Below are positions 36,905 through 44,769 of a DNA stretch of 44,769 nt, one piece after another. The stretch spans positions 1-44,769 of the IMG/VR virus record IMGVR_UViG_3300017605_000114; one strand, given 5' to 3'. The translations under genes were made by a program, and so were the position numbers. Source of the stretch: a virus. The notes beneath the pieces were generated by a model, which had not been told where the DNA came from, did not search any database, and saw only the letters and a program-made list of their open reading frames with translations. How positions within the stretch are numbered: the first letter of the stretch is position 1; each line of letters opens with the position of its first letter.

Positions 36905-38451
36905 CGACTTCTCTTCTCGAAGAGATCAAGTACCGCAAGTACAGGGACGACCCTGTCGCCTTCTTCCAGGAGGTGTGGTACATCCAGCACCCTGAGCGGG
37001 GTGCGATCCTCTTCGATCTCTTCCCCGCCCAGTCGGATGCGCTCGAAGTGTTCATGTCGACGCGCATGATTATCACCCTCAAGTCCCGCCAGATTGGGTG
37101 GACGACGTTGGTGGCTGGCTACGCGTTCTGGCTGGCGTTCTTCCATCCCGACAGGCTCGTCATCTTCTTGTCGAAGGGTGAGCGCGAGGCCGCGAACATC
37201 CTCAAGATGGCGAAGTACGGTTTCAAGCGTCTCCCCGCCTGGCTACTGCGGCGGGGTCCCGCGAAGATGACCGACAATATGTCGATCCTGGAGTTCGACA
37301 ACGGTTCTGCGGTGGAGAGCCTCCCCTCGAAGAAGGACCCTGCTCGTGGGCGTAGCGCATACTTGGTCATTGTGGACGAATGGGCGTTCTTGGAGGACCC
37401 TGACGAGGCGTGGGCGTCGATTGAGCCCATCGCTGACGTTGGAGGCCGCATTATCGGCCTATCAACCGCCAATGGAAGTGGTAACTTCTTCCATACCACC
37501 TGGATCGAAGCAGAACTGGGTCACAACGACTTCAAGACGCTGTTCGAGCCTTGGCACGCGCGAGGCGACCGTAACGCCGATTGGTATGCGACGAAGAAGC
37601 GTACGCTCCCGCCCTGGCAGCTAGCGCAGGAGTACCCGTCCACGCCCGAAGAGGCGTTCATCAAGTCAGGTAACCCGTACTTCGATACCGACAAGCTGGC
37701 GGTGATCGACACGAAGGAGCCGACCTGTGGGTGGCTGGAGAAGGGTGACTTCGTCACGTTCACCGAGGGTCCTGGTGGCAAACTCAGGATCTTCGAGATG
37801 CCAGAAGCCCTCGACACATACGTTGTTGGTGCTGACGTGGCCGAAGGACTTGCGCATGGGGATTACTCTGTTGCGCATGTCATCAGGTGGCGCACCCGTG
37901 AGGTTGTGGCAGTGTGGCACGGCCACATCGCACCCGAGAAGTTCGCTGGGGTGGTTGCTGACCTCGGCTGGTTCTACAACACAGCCCTCGTCGGCGTGGA
38001 GTCGAATAACCACGGGCTGACCACCTGCAAGTACCTCAAGGACTGGTACAACTACAGCAACATCTTCTACGCGCGCATCGTGGACGAGCGCACCAAGAAG
38101 GTGACGAACAAGATCGGGTGGGCGACAACGAAGCGCACCCGCCCGCTCATGCTCGATGCACTGAGCATGGGCATCACGGAAGGGACGTTGGGCATTCCCG
38201 ATGCCCCCACGATTGCCGAGTTGCGCACGTTCGTGCGGGACGAGTACGGCCGCCTGCGGGGATCGCCCTTCGATGACCGTACGATGAGCCTCGCAGTGGC
38301 GGTCCAGATGCTGGACTACGTGACCGCCCCGATGCGGGATCGTGGCGCAGAAGCGCCGTGGGGCACGATGGCGTGGTGGGACCGCCAGGCCAAGGAACAC
38401 GCCCGTCAGATGTCGGACACTGGCCCTATCGGCTCGTTCAACGTCCGCTGA
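36901..38451 (+). CDS. terL: Terminase large subunit
   Basis: A 516-residue ATPase-nuclease that drives DNA packaging. Walker A-like LKSRQIGWTT (60-69), Walker B AYLVIVDEWAF with D159/E160 and an LSTANG coupling motif (188-192) form the motor domain. The RNase H-like nuclease domain has VVGADVAEG (D312), ALVGVESNN (E367) and an Asp pair near 458-459. GTG 36901 overlaps the upstream TGA; an in-frame upstream start lies in the previous gene and is rejected. A late-type motif copy overlaps the stop codon region. Confidence 0.95.
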   Translation: MTTSLLEEIKYRKYRDDPVAFFQEVWYIQHPERGAILFDLFPAQSDALEVFMSTRMIITLKSRQIGWTTLVAGYAFWLAFFHPDRLVIFLSKGEREAANILKMAKYGFKRLPAWLLRRGPAKMTDNMSILEFDNGSAVESLPSKKDPARGRSAYLVIVDEWAFLEDPDEAWASIEPIADVGGRIIGLSTANGSGNFFHTTWIEAELGHNDFKTLFEPWHARGDRNADWYATKKRTLPPWQLAQEYPSTPEEAFIKSGNPYFDTDKLAVIDTKEPTCGWLEKGDFVTFTEGPGGKLRIFEMPEALDTYVVGADVAEGLAHGDYSVAHVIRWRTREVVAVWHGHIAPEKFAGVVADLGWFYNTALVGVESNNHGLTTCKYLKDWYNYSNIFYARIVDERTKKVTNKIGWATTKRTRPLMLDALSMGITEGTLGIPDAPTIAELRTFVRDEYGRLRGSPFDDRTMSLAVAVQMLDYVTAPMRDRGAEAPWGTMAWWDRQAKEHARQMSDTGPIGSFNVR

Positions 38452-38467
38452 CGGGACGCTTTGTACT
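38451..38467 (+). promoter_or_regulatory. Late-type motif copy after the large terminase gene
   Basis: ACGGGACGCTTTGTACT, immediately after the terL stop codon and 9 bases before the next start (38476). Differs from the 15238/42814 copies at a few positions. Promoter or regulator site proposed. Confidence 0.5.
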
Positions 38468-38475
38468 GGAGAGTG

Positions 38476-38739
38476 ATGGACCCCTGCGACCACATTCAAC
38501 ATCACGGCATGCTCAAGTGCCCTGGCCTAACTCAACGAGAACTTGAGTTTGGCGAGAAGGTGAAGTCGGTTGGCCTGCAGTTCACTGCTGGCCGCAGCGA
38601 CTTCCACGGGGATGAGGGGACGCTCCGTGAGCGCCAGGCCGAGATCATGGCTAACGCGAAGAAGTACGGCAACGAACCGCCCGAATACGTGGGGCCGCGC
38701 TCGAAGATGCGCCCCTATTCCGAACTGGCCGCAGAATGA
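38476..38739 (+). CDS. Small hypothetical protein
   Basis: An 87-residue protein; ATG 38476 has GGAG five bases upstream, better than the earlier TTG. It begins MDPCDHIQHHGMLKCPGLTQRE, with Cys/His residues that could bind zinc, and ends in a helical, polar stretch. It overlaps the next gene as ATGA. Function unknown. Confidence 0.68.
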   Translation: MDPCDHIQHHGMLKCPGLTQRELEFGEKVKSVGLQFTAGRSDFHGDEGTLRERQAEIMANAKKYGNEPPEYVGPRSKMRPYSELAAE

Positions 38740-38870
38740 GCGACCAGGGTGGGCTCTGCCCCACCTGCAAAGAGCCTTTCGATGACCACAAGCTGCCGAC
38801 GCCAGTCGCTGCGATGATGGGCCTCTCCATCACCAAGCCTGTCTGCCGCCCGATCAAGGACCGCAAGTGA
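38736..38870 (+). CDS. 44-residue zinc-finger-like protein
   Basis: MSDQGGLCPTCKEPFDDHKLPTPVAAMMGLSITKPVCRPIKDRK. CPTC plus a later His and Cys give a plausible metal site. ATG 38736 and stop 38870 overlap both neighbours. Role unknown; size put it below standard gene-length cut-offs. Confidence 0.6.
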   Translation: MSDQGGLCPTCKEPFDDHKLPTPVAAMMGLSITKPVCRPIKDRK

Positions 38871-40927
38871 GCGAATACGGACTGGACACGGGCGGGCTGC
38901 CCACGGTAGCCTCGTACTGGCCTGGATACGACAACGCCAGTAGCGACGGCGAGAAGCCGTACACGCGCACGGGCAAGACGCAGAAGGAACTTCTCGTCTG
39001 CTACGCGCAGCGGTGCAAGATCAGCAAGAAGTGGCGGGCTGACAAGTTCGACAAGACGTGGAAGCGTCTCATCGAGTTGTACAAGGGCAAGCAACTGCAG
39101 GGCATCACGAAGGATGACCGCATCGTCATCAACATCGTCTTCTCGACGGTGAACGTGATCGTGCCGTCCATCGCAGTCAACGACCCGAAGATCACGGTCA
39201 ACGCCCGCACGCAGGACCAAGAGCAGAACGCGATGACCTGCGAAGCCGCCATCAACTACTGGTGGAGGCACTTCAACTGGAAGCTCGACATCAAGCGGGC
39301 AGTGAAGGACTCGATCACCCTCGGGCACGGGTGGGTGAAGGTGGGCTGGCGCTACTCGGAGAAGGCGCGCCCGACCACACCCGAGGAACAGCAGGCGCAG
39401 TACCAGGGCCTGCAGCAGCAGGCCGAGCAGGCGGCGTACGCCAACCCCGCCATCGCCGCCCAGCTTCCCACCGATGAGGACATCTACGACTCGGTCGAGA
39501 CGCAAGTCTTCGAGCCCGAGGTCGACTGCCCGTTCGTGGAGCGAGTGTCTCCTTTCGACCTGTTCATCGACCCCGAAGCGACCTGCCCGACCGACCTCAA
39601 GTGGATTGCGCAGCGCATCGTGCTGCCCATCGAGGCCGTCAAGGCGGACGAGCGGTACGACAAGGCCGCACGCAACGACCTCAAGGCCGACATGGCCACC
39701 AACGCACGGTGGCGTGACGACGACCTGACTGGCGAGCAAGAGAAGGCCAACGACGACATCAGGCGCGTCACGATTTGGGAATACTGGGACATCCAGCACG
39801 AGTTCTACTGCATCTACGCAGAAGGCGCGAAGCGGTTCCTGCTCAAGCCCACGGACAACCCGTACCCGTTCGGCCACCCGTTCTTCCTGCTGCCGAACTA
39901 CGAGGTCACCGACCAGTTCTACCCCATCGGGGATGTCGAGCAGATCGAGCCGATTCAGTACGAACTGAACGGCGTTCGCTCCGACATGATGAACCACCGC
40001 AAGCGGTACCAGCGCGCGTACCTCTTCTTGCGGGACAAGTTCACGGCCGACGGCATGTCGGCCCTCAGTTCCAGCGAAGATGGGCGCATGATCCCCGTCG
40101 ATGGCGACGAGGACCTGCAGCGTCTCGTTCAGCCGCTGCAGCAGGTGCCGCTGGACGCACAGATGTACTCGTACTCCGAGACAATCGAGAGCGACCTCGA
40201 ACTCGTGAGTGGGGTGACAGAGTTCCAGCGTGGCAGTGCGCCCGAGACGCGTCGTACCGCCACCGAAGCGCAGATGCTGAACAGTGCGACAAACGCACGC
40301 GTTTCGGACAAACTGGCACAGGTCGAGGTCTTCATGGCCGAGATCGCAGAGGCTGTCATCCAACTCGCGCAGATGTACATGACGCAGGAGGAAGCCGCCA
40401 AGATCGTTGGTGGCAACGGCCAGGTCAGTTGGGCGAACTTCACGCCCGAGAACATCCAGGGCGAGTTCGACTTCGAGGTCGAGGCGGGGTCGACACAGCC
40501 GAAGGACGAGAACTTCAAGCGCCAGCAGGCGCTCGAACTGTTCGCCACGATGCAGCCGTTCATCGAGCAGGGCATCCTGGACCCGACCGCGATGGTCACG
40601 TACGTGCTACGCGAGGGGTACGGGGTCAAGAACCCCGACCAGTTCATGCCGAAGCAGCCGCCGCCCGAGCAGCCGCCCGCACAGAAGATCATCGAGTCCC
40701 TGAACTACAGGGACCTGCCGCCCGACATCCAGCGCCAGGTGGAAGCCCAGGCGGGCTTCACGCCATCGCAGACGGGTGGGTCGGCCCCCATCGAGCAGAA
40801 TACCGACAACGGCCTGCCCGCTGCCATGCCGCAGGGCGGCCCGCCGCCGCCACCCGACCAGCAGCTTGCACTGCAGGACGCTATGCAGAACCCGCCGCCC
40901 GCGGCGCAAGAGGTGCCCAGTGGATAG
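38867..40927 (+). CDS. Portal protein
   Basis: A 686-residue protein with GTG start in a GTGA overlap. Helical core with VNVIVPSIAVNDPKITVNARTQDQEQNAMTCEAAINYWWRHF and SITLGHGWVKVGW is typical of podoviral portals; later EYWDIQHEFYCIYAEG and QYELNGVRSDMMNHRKRYQRAYLF lie in the wing and stem. The Pro/Gln-rich C-terminal 80 residues are flexible. It forms the ring at the capsid vertex through which TerL packages DNA. Long open frames on the other strand are shadows. Confidence 0.9.
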   Translation: MSEYGLDTGGLPTVASYWPGYDNASSDGEKPYTRTGKTQKELLVCYAQRCKISKKWRADKFDKTWKRLIELYKGKQLQGITKDDRIVINIVFSTVNVIVPSIAVNDPKITVNARTQDQEQNAMTCEAAINYWWRHFNWKLDIKRAVKDSITLGHGWVKVGWRYSEKARPTTPEEQQAQYQGLQQQAEQAAYANPAIAAQLPTDEDIYDSVETQVFEPEVDCPFVERVSPFDLFIDPEATCPTDLKWIAQRIVLPIEAVKADERYDKAARNDLKADMATNARWRDDDLTGEQEKANDDIRRVTIWEYWDIQHEFYCIYAEGAKRFLLKPTDNPYPFGHPFFLLPNYEVTDQFYPIGDVEQIEPIQYELNGVRSDMMNHRKRYQRAYLFLRDKFTADGMSALSSSEDGRMIPVDGDEDLQRLVQPLQQVPLDAQMYSYSETIESDLELVSGVTEFQRGSAPETRRTATEAQMLNSATNARVSDKLAQVEVFMAEIAEAVIQLAQMYMTQEEAAKIVGGNGQVSWANFTPENIQGEFDFEVEAGSTQPKDENFKRQQALELFATMQPFIEQGILDPTAMVTYVLREGYGVKNPDQFMPKQPPPEQPPAQKIIESLNYRDLPPDIQRQVEAQAGFTPSQTGGSAPIEQNTDNGLPAAMPQGGPPPPPDQQLALQDAMQNPPPAAQEVPSG

Positions 40928-41135
40928 CAACCAGCTTCTAGAGCGGGTGCTCAGTGTCCTCGAAGCGAACGCTTCTCGTCCGATCAACGTGAACGTCCAG
41001 GTCGCTAACCCTGCCCAGGACTTTGCGGACTGGAAGAAGAAGCGCAACAAGAACACGATGGACGCCGAAGGCGCACACGACGGCCACGAGATCGACAACA
41101 GTGGCTCTGCGATGCCCCACCCTTGGGTGAGTTGA
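40920..41135 (+). CDS. Small hypothetical protein after portal
   Basis: A 71-residue protein, GTG 40920 overlapping the portal stop by 8 bases. NQLLERVLSVLEANASRPINVNVQVANPAQDFADWKKKRNKN is helical with an acidic/polar C-terminal end. Possibly a portal partner. Function unknown. Confidence 0.62.
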   Translation: MDSNQLLERVLSVLEANASRPINVNVQVANPAQDFADWKKKRNKNTMDAEGAHDGHEIDNSGSAMPHPWVS

Positions 41136-41136
41136 C

Positions 41137-41319
41137 GTGAACACATACGGGGAGCGGGACGCCTTCAAGGCTATCGTGATGGTCAGTGATGATGGTGGGC
41201 TGACCTGGTATCCGCGCGGCGGTAACGCCGCACTGGCAGCCCCGATGAGCACGCAGGTTTCGGTGATGACGACGCTCGAAAGCAGCGATGCAGGCGTGAC
41301 CTGGCAGGCCACACCATGA
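41137..41319 (+). CDS. Small Asp-box protein
   Basis: A 60-residue protein with GTG start. It contains two Asp-box motifs (SxDxGxTW): SDDGGLTW and SSDAGVTW. Its N-terminus (NTYGERDAFKAIVMVSDDGGLTWYP) matches that of the next protein, so an internal or gene-level duplication is visible. Asp-boxes stabilise beta-propellers in sialidases and many surface proteins; here only two short copies occur. Function unknown, possibly a fibre accessory. It overlaps the next gene as ATGA. Confidence 0.65.
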   Translation: MNTYGERDAFKAIVMVSDDGGLTWYPRGGNAALAAPMSTQVSVMTTLESSDAGVTWQATP

Positions 41320-42323
41320 CATTGAACACATACCGTGAGGGCGATGCGATGCACGTTGTCGTCCTCAAGTCGGACGATGCAGGCGTTACCTGGTATCCCG
41401 ACGTAACGGGTGGTGGTGGAGTCACGTCGGTTGACGGACTCACGGGCGCAGTCACGCTCACAAGTAGGTACCAGCGGTCGATGACGCCGACCGCAACGAA
41501 GACGGCAACCACCTACTCCGCTGGTGCCAACGAGTTCATACCCGTCAGCACAGCCTCGAATGCCGTGACTGTCACCCTCCCGAATGCTCCCGCCGACAGG
41601 ACGGTAGTTGAGGTCAGGATGGTGGCGCAGGGGGGCACCAATGCCGTCACGATCAACACCGCGGGGACTGACGTTTTTAGCGTGTCGGGCGGGGCCACTA
41701 GCGCCACGCTGACCGCCCTCGGTGAAGCCTTCCACATGCAGTACGCGTCTTCGACGGGACTGTGGCACATTCTCGGGAAGACGCCACCGCGCACCGAACA
41801 GTTGTGGCAGCAGATGGCTCCCGCAGTCTCCGCCAATGACAACTTCATGCAGGTCAAGTCGAGCGCGTGGATCTCACGCACGCCCGCACAGGCGAGAACA
41901 GACCTCTTTCCAGCGTGGACGGCGTACACACCGACCGTGACGCAGGGTGCTACCTTTACGTTGACCAGTAACAACAGTCGCTACATGCAGTTCGGTAAGA
42001 CCGTGGTGGGGGTGGTGCGGTGTGTGCTGGGAAGCACGGGCACGGCCAACAGCCCCATCAGGGCCACCATGCCAGTGACAGGGTTCTACAACGGCGCAAG
42101 CATCAACCCAGCGGCGGGAACGGGAACCTTCTTCGACGCGTCGACTGGCGAACGTAGCAAGTTTTGGGTGCAGAACAACTCAGATGGCAGCTTCTTTCAG
42201 TTCTTTCCGATCCACTTTGGGTCAGAGGCCGTTAGCTACGAGTTGGGTGATGCCCAACTTCCTGGCCCGCAGGGTGCCAGTGGTGACGTTCTCACCTTCT
42301 TCTTCATGTACGAGGCGGCATAA
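41316..42323 (+). CDS. Tail fibre-like / receptor-binding protein
   Basis: A 335-residue protein. An N-terminal Asp-box element (NTYREGDAMHVVVLKSDDAGVTWYP) is followed by GGGGVTSVDGLTGAVTL, a frequent fibre-entry motif, a beta-rich Thr/Ala domain and a C-terminal module starting at residue about 198 (FPAWTAYTPTVTQ) similar to the tip of the 4351-6210 fibre. It overlaps the next gene as TAATG. Separate from the other fibre by most of the genome but sharing the receptor-facing module. Confidence 0.7.
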   Translation: MTLNTYREGDAMHVVVLKSDDAGVTWYPDVTGGGGVTSVDGLTGAVTLTSRYQRSMTPTATKTATTYSAGANEFIPVSTASNAVTVTLPNAPADRTVVEVRMVAQGGTNAVTINTAGTDVFSVSGGATSATLTALGEAFHMQYASSTGLWHILGKTPPRTEQLWQQMAPAVSANDNFMQVKSSAWISRTPAQARTDLFPAWTAYTPTVTQGATFTLTSNNSRYMQFGKTVVGVVRCVLGSTGTANSPIRATMPVTGFYNGASINPAAGTGTFFDASTGERSKFWVQNNSDGSFFQFFPIHFGSEAVSYELGDAQLPGPQGASGDVLTFFFMYEAA

Positions 42324-42637
42324 TGGGACTTGACCTGGGCGGAGAAGCCCTCATCGCACCCGTCGGGGAACTCTCCACGGACGGGACTCACGTGATCGTT
42401 GCACTGCTTGACACCGAGGGAAAGGAACACTTCTGTGTTGTGGACCCGCAGGTGGCGCAGAGTCTTGCGGCCGTCACTGATCCTCGCACGCTGCCCGCAC
42501 TACAACACGCCATCCAGCAGCGGGCCATCATCACGGTGGACGGTGTCGTTCTCGACAACGACCCGCCGTGGATCAACGGCACCATCGAGGTGCAGACCCG
42601 AGACATCGCAGTACGTCCCACCCAACCATCCCCGTAG
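42323..42637 (+). CDS. Hypothetical protein
   Basis: A 104-residue protein starting in a TAATG overlap with the fibre-like gene. LDLGGEALIAPVGELSTDGTHVIVALLDTEGKEHFCVVDPQVAQSLAAV suggests a compact alpha/beta domain. No known family. Its place between fibre and scaffold genes suggests a virion or assembly role. Confidence 0.65.
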   Translation: MGLDLGGEALIAPVGELSTDGTHVIVALLDTEGKEHFCVVDPQVAQSLAAVTDPRTLPALQHAIQQRAIITVDGVVLDNDPPWINGTIEVQTRDIAVRPTQPSP

Positions 42638-42645
42638 GAGCGAGC

Positions 42646-42813
42646 ATGGAGAACAGGCAGGCATTCGTGGCGTTGGCGGTCAACATCGCTGAGTTACTCG
42701 TGGAGCGAGATGAGGCGCGGGCTGAGGTCGACGCCCTCAAGGCACACAACGAGTCACTCACGAGCCAGATCGACTCCCTTCTGATGGCGCAAGAAGACCA
42801 GGAAAGCCGCTAG
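42646..42813 (+). CDS. Small coiled-coil protein
   Basis: A 55-residue protein with AGGAG upstream of ATG 42646. One long helix with heptads (NIAELLVERDEARAEVDALKAHNESLTSQIDSLLMAQED). It may be an assembly factor or small chaperone near the scaffold. Its TAG is part of the 42810-42826 motif copy. Confidence 0.66.
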   Translation: MENRQAFVALAVNIAELLVERDEARAEVDALKAHNESLTSQIDSLLMAQEDQESR

Positions 42814-42831
42814 ACGGGACACTTCGTACCT
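42810..42831 (+). promoter_or_regulatory. Late-type motif copy before scaffold gene
   Basis: CTAGACGGGACACTTCG at 42810-42826, identical over 17 bases to 15234-15250. It precedes a hairpin (42839-42856) and the scaffold/capsid genes. Probable late promoter or regulator site for the virion structural genes. Confidence 0.55.
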
Positions 42832-42838
42832 ATCCATG

Positions 42839-42856
42839 ACGGGGGTTTGCCCCCGT
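42839..42856 (+). terminator. Leader hairpin before scaffold gene
   Basis: 7-bp perfect stem ACGGGGG / CCCCCGT with loop TTTG, 40 bases upstream of the scaffold start. No T-run, so a leader or processing element is more likely than a terminator. Confidence 0.5.
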
Positions 42857-42895
42857 TGACAACTCAAGACGAGCGGAACAACCCCTGAGGATTCC

Positions 42896-43735
42896 ATGCC
42901 CGAGCAAGAGTACGACACCAGCCTTCCTGTCGAGGAAGCCTCCGCCCCCACCGCACCTGTCGCCCCCGAAGCGCCAGTAACGGACCCAGCGGAACAAGCT
43001 CCCGAGGCGGCACCCGAAGTCGGGACGGCGATGCCGACGTTCACCGTGACGGTGGACGGCGAGCAGTTCGAGGTCACGGCCGAAGAGGCGATTGCGGGGT
43101 ACCAGCGTCAAGCTGACTACACTCGCAAGACCCAGGCGCTGGCGTCTGAGCGTGAGCAGACAGCGCGTGCCCAGCAGTTGTGGGACGCCATCGAGAACAA
43201 CCCCCAAGCCACAATCGAAGCGATTGCCACGGCGTACGGCTTCAAGCTGACGCCAGCACAGGCAGCCGCAGCGGAAGCGCAGCGCACGGCAAATGCGGAA
43301 GCGGACCCGTTCGAGGACTTCTTGGCCGAAGGGGCTCCGACGGCACCTGCAGACGACGAGCGTTGGCAGCGCGTTGAGCAGTTCATGCAACAGCAGGTGG
43401 AGCGGGAACAGACCGCAGCGATTGAGGCTGAACTCAACGGTGTGCGTGCACGGTACGGGGTCAACCTGGCCGACACCACGACCTTCGACCAGGCTCTGAT
43501 CGAGTACGCAATCCAGAACGACATCGGCTCTTTGGACGCAGCGTTCAGGGCAATGTCCTTCGAGGCTGCGCAGCAAGCAGCGAGCCGCCGTGCGACGGCG
43601 GGCCGCAAGCAGGCACTACCCCCCGTTGCGGGCGGGCACCCTGTGCAGGCTGGCGTTCTTGTCCCAGGTGCGGGCAGCACTCACCCCTCCATCGAAGAGG
43701 CTTTCGAGGCGGCGCAAGCCGAGTTGAACGCCTAA
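42896..43735 (+). CDS. Scaffolding protein
   Basis: A 279-residue acidic, Ala/Glu/Pro-rich protein with GAGG before ATG 42896. A disordered N-terminal part leads to FTVTVDGEQFEVTAEEAIAGYQRQADYTRKTQALASE, typical of phage scaffold proteins, and long helices. The C-terminal part is proline-rich and ends in an amphipathic helix, the usual capsid-binding end. It is placed directly before the capsid gene, as usual. Removed before or during DNA packaging. Confidence 0.82.
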   Translation: MPEQEYDTSLPVEEASAPTAPVAPEAPVTDPAEQAPEAAPEVGTAMPTFTVTVDGEQFEVTAEEAIAGYQRQADYTRKTQALASEREQTARAQQLWDAIENNPQATIEAIATAYGFKLTPAQAAAAEAQRTANAEADPFEDFLAEGAPTAPADDERWQRVEQFMQQQVEREQTAAIEAELNGVRARYGVNLADTTTFDQALIEYAIQNDIGSLDAAFRAMSFEAAQQAASRRATAGRKQALPPVAGGHPVQAGVLVPGAGSTHPSIEEAFEAAQAELNA

Positions 43736-43791
43736 TCTTCCTCGGACAACCAACGACGGCCTAAGGGCCTCTCCCCAGGAGACACACCACA

Positions 43792-44754
43792 ATGGTGGAC
43801 ACCACGTCCTTGGCGTACGACAGTCTTCTGTCGACCACGCTTTACAAGTTCCTCCCGACGTTGGAGAACAACGTCTTCAACAAGCGGCCCCTCCTGGAGT
43901 GGCTGCAGCGCAAGGGCAGCATCAAGGGCTACGACGGCGGCGCACGCATCGTGGTTCCGATCATCGAGGGCACGAACTCCACTGCGGGGTTCTACTCGAT
44001 GTACGACACTGTCCCGACCACCCCGCAGGATGGCATCACTGCGGCTGAGTACCTGTGGAAGCAGGCAGCCGTCAGCATCGCCATCGCAGGTCTGGAGAAG
44101 TTCCAGAACTCGGGTGCGGCGCAGAACATCGACCTGCTCAAGGCGAAGACCATGCAGGCGGAAGAGTCGCTGAGCAACCTGCTCAACACGACCTTCCTCT
44201 CGGTCACGGGTCCGACGGGTGCCTTCACGGGCATCGGTGCCATCGTGGACTCCACGGGCACCATCGGTGGCCTCGACCAGACGGTCCACGCCAACTGGGC
44301 CTCGTACGAGGACTCGACGGCAGTCCCGCTCACCATCGGCGCGATGTCCACTGCGTGGAACACCATCGCCAAGGGTGGCAACGACACGCCCGACTTCATC
44401 CTCACCACGCAAACGCTGTGGGAGAAGTACGAGTCGCTGCTCCAGCCGCAGTTGCGGTACTCCGACCCGAAGACAGCCGACGCTGGGTTCGTGAACCTGC
44501 TCTACCGTGGCGCTCCCGTCACGTTCGATGTCGCCCTCACGGCGACCTCGGGGTACACGTTCGACACCACGCCGATGTACTTCCTCAACTCCAGCCACCT
44601 CTGGATCGCCAAGGCGAACTCGACGTGGTTCTCGTCCACGGGTTTCATGCGGCCTCCGAACCAGGACGCCACGTACGCACAGATCCTGTGCTACGGGCAA
44701 CTGGTGACGAACTGCCGCCGCCGACTCGGCAAGCTCACCGCACGAACGGCCTAA
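43792..44754 (+). CDS. Major capsid protein
   Basis: A 320-residue protein, HK97 fold inferred from family pattern and position after the scaffold. LPTLENNVFNKRPLLEWLQRKGSIKGYDGGARIVVPIIEGTN is the N-terminal arm and E-loop-like region; the middle carries GLEKFQNSGAAQNIDLLKAKTMQAEESLSN (spine helix). The C-terminal domain ends VTNCRRRLGKLTARTA. The 276-base end of the gene is duplicated at the start of the window. AGGAGA precedes ATG 43792. Confidence 0.9.
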   Translation: MVDTTSLAYDSLLSTTLYKFLPTLENNVFNKRPLLEWLQRKGSIKGYDGGARIVVPIIEGTNSTAGFYSMYDTVPTTPQDGITAAEYLWKQAAVSIAIAGLEKFQNSGAAQNIDLLKAKTMQAEESLSNLLNTTFLSVTGPTGAFTGIGAIVDSTGTIGGLDQTVHANWASYEDSTAVPLTIGAMSTAWNTIAKGGNDTPDFILTTQTLWEKYESLLQPQLRYSDPKTADAGFVNLLYRGAPVTFDVALTATSGYTFDTTPMYFLNSSHLWIAKANSTWFSSTGFMRPPNQDATYAQILCYGQLVTNCRRRLGKLTARTA

Positions 44755-44769
44755 CCCGATGGCCGTCGC
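44479..44769. repeat. Right copy of the terminal overlap
   Basis: Matches 1-291 at 283 of 291 positions. It contains the end of the capsid gene and the first bases of the decoration-like gene. This copy carries Thr instead of Ile at one codon and TAA instead of TGA as the capsid stop. Confidence 0.9.
44759..44769 (+). CDS. Start of decoration-like gene A (truncated at window edge)
   Basis: ATGGCCGTCGC encodes M-A-V and begins a second copy of the gene complete at 281-640 (ATGGCTGTCGC there). It is cut by the window end and shows the gene order capsid then decoration protein. Confidence 0.8.

Noticed and set aside
38651-40363. 570-codon minus-strand frame over the portal gene
   Set aside because: No domain, codon pattern is the complement of the portal frame.
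1-44769. tRNA genes
   Set aside because: I looked for a T-loop GGTTCGAnTCC with a matching acceptor stem and found none that folds as a cloverleaf.
1-44769. Integrase and attachment site
   Set aside because: No tyrosine or serine recombinase motif was found; the only long direct repeat is the terminal overlap.

Overview
This window is an essentially complete, circularly permuted genome of a tailed bacteriophage with podovirus-type organisation. The unit length is about 44.48 kb, because bases 1-291 reappear at 44479-44769 with 8 mismatches. Evidence for a podovirus: small and large terminase subunits, a 686-residue portal, a scaffold and a major capsid protein are followed by a connector/tail-tube-like pair, a beta-helical fibre, two virion proteins and a single 2178-residue giant virion protein. 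No tape measure, sheath or tail-terminator chain is visible. High GC content, frequent GTG starts and gene content (DUF932, GP88, CCLGVLC proteins, an Endo VII-like HNH, an amidase plus peptidoglycan-binding endolysin) fit a high-GC host, possibly an actinobacterium. The host cannot be settled from the sequence. No integrase, repressor, tRNA or CRISPR array was found.

Layout. (1) Rightward late block, 36226-44769 continuing through the origin of numbering to 16944: packaging (TerS, TerL), portal, a small fibre-like module with Asp-box motifs, scaffold, capsid, decoration-like proteins, connector, tail tube, tail fibre, internal virion proteins, then a lysis cassette (several one-TM proteins around an endolysin). 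(2) Leftward block A, 16941-26421: a tightly coupled operon in which almost every gene overlaps the next. It carries a sigma-region-4-like protein, nucleases, MazG-like and Nmad1-like nucleotide enzymes, Endo VII, an archaeo-eukaryotic-type primase, a DnaB/SF4 helicase, a possible ssDNA-binding protein and a Cas4/RecB-like nuclease. No DNA or RNA polymerase is seen. (3) Leftward block B, 26717-36102: about two dozen small accessory genes in several transcription units, including two expanded paralogue families. Its units are separated by perfect hairpins, rho-independent terminators and a repeated intergenic motif.

Regulation is the most distinctive part. A roughly 20-bp motif (TGGACRCCTT-N3-CNCTACC on the plus strand) recurs in the gaps of block B and before block A. 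A related motif (ACGGGACACTTYR) precedes late rightward genes, and a 16-bp palindrome containing it sits between the divergent blocks at 36121-36136. Two leader hairpins with an identical loop and a compensatory base-pair change precede two accessory genes. A 595-bp non-coding stretch (35285-35879) holds at least nine successive hairpins. The leftward early and accessory genes probably act first (take-over, replication). Late rightward transcription from near 36.1 kb then makes the packaging, virion and lysis proteins.
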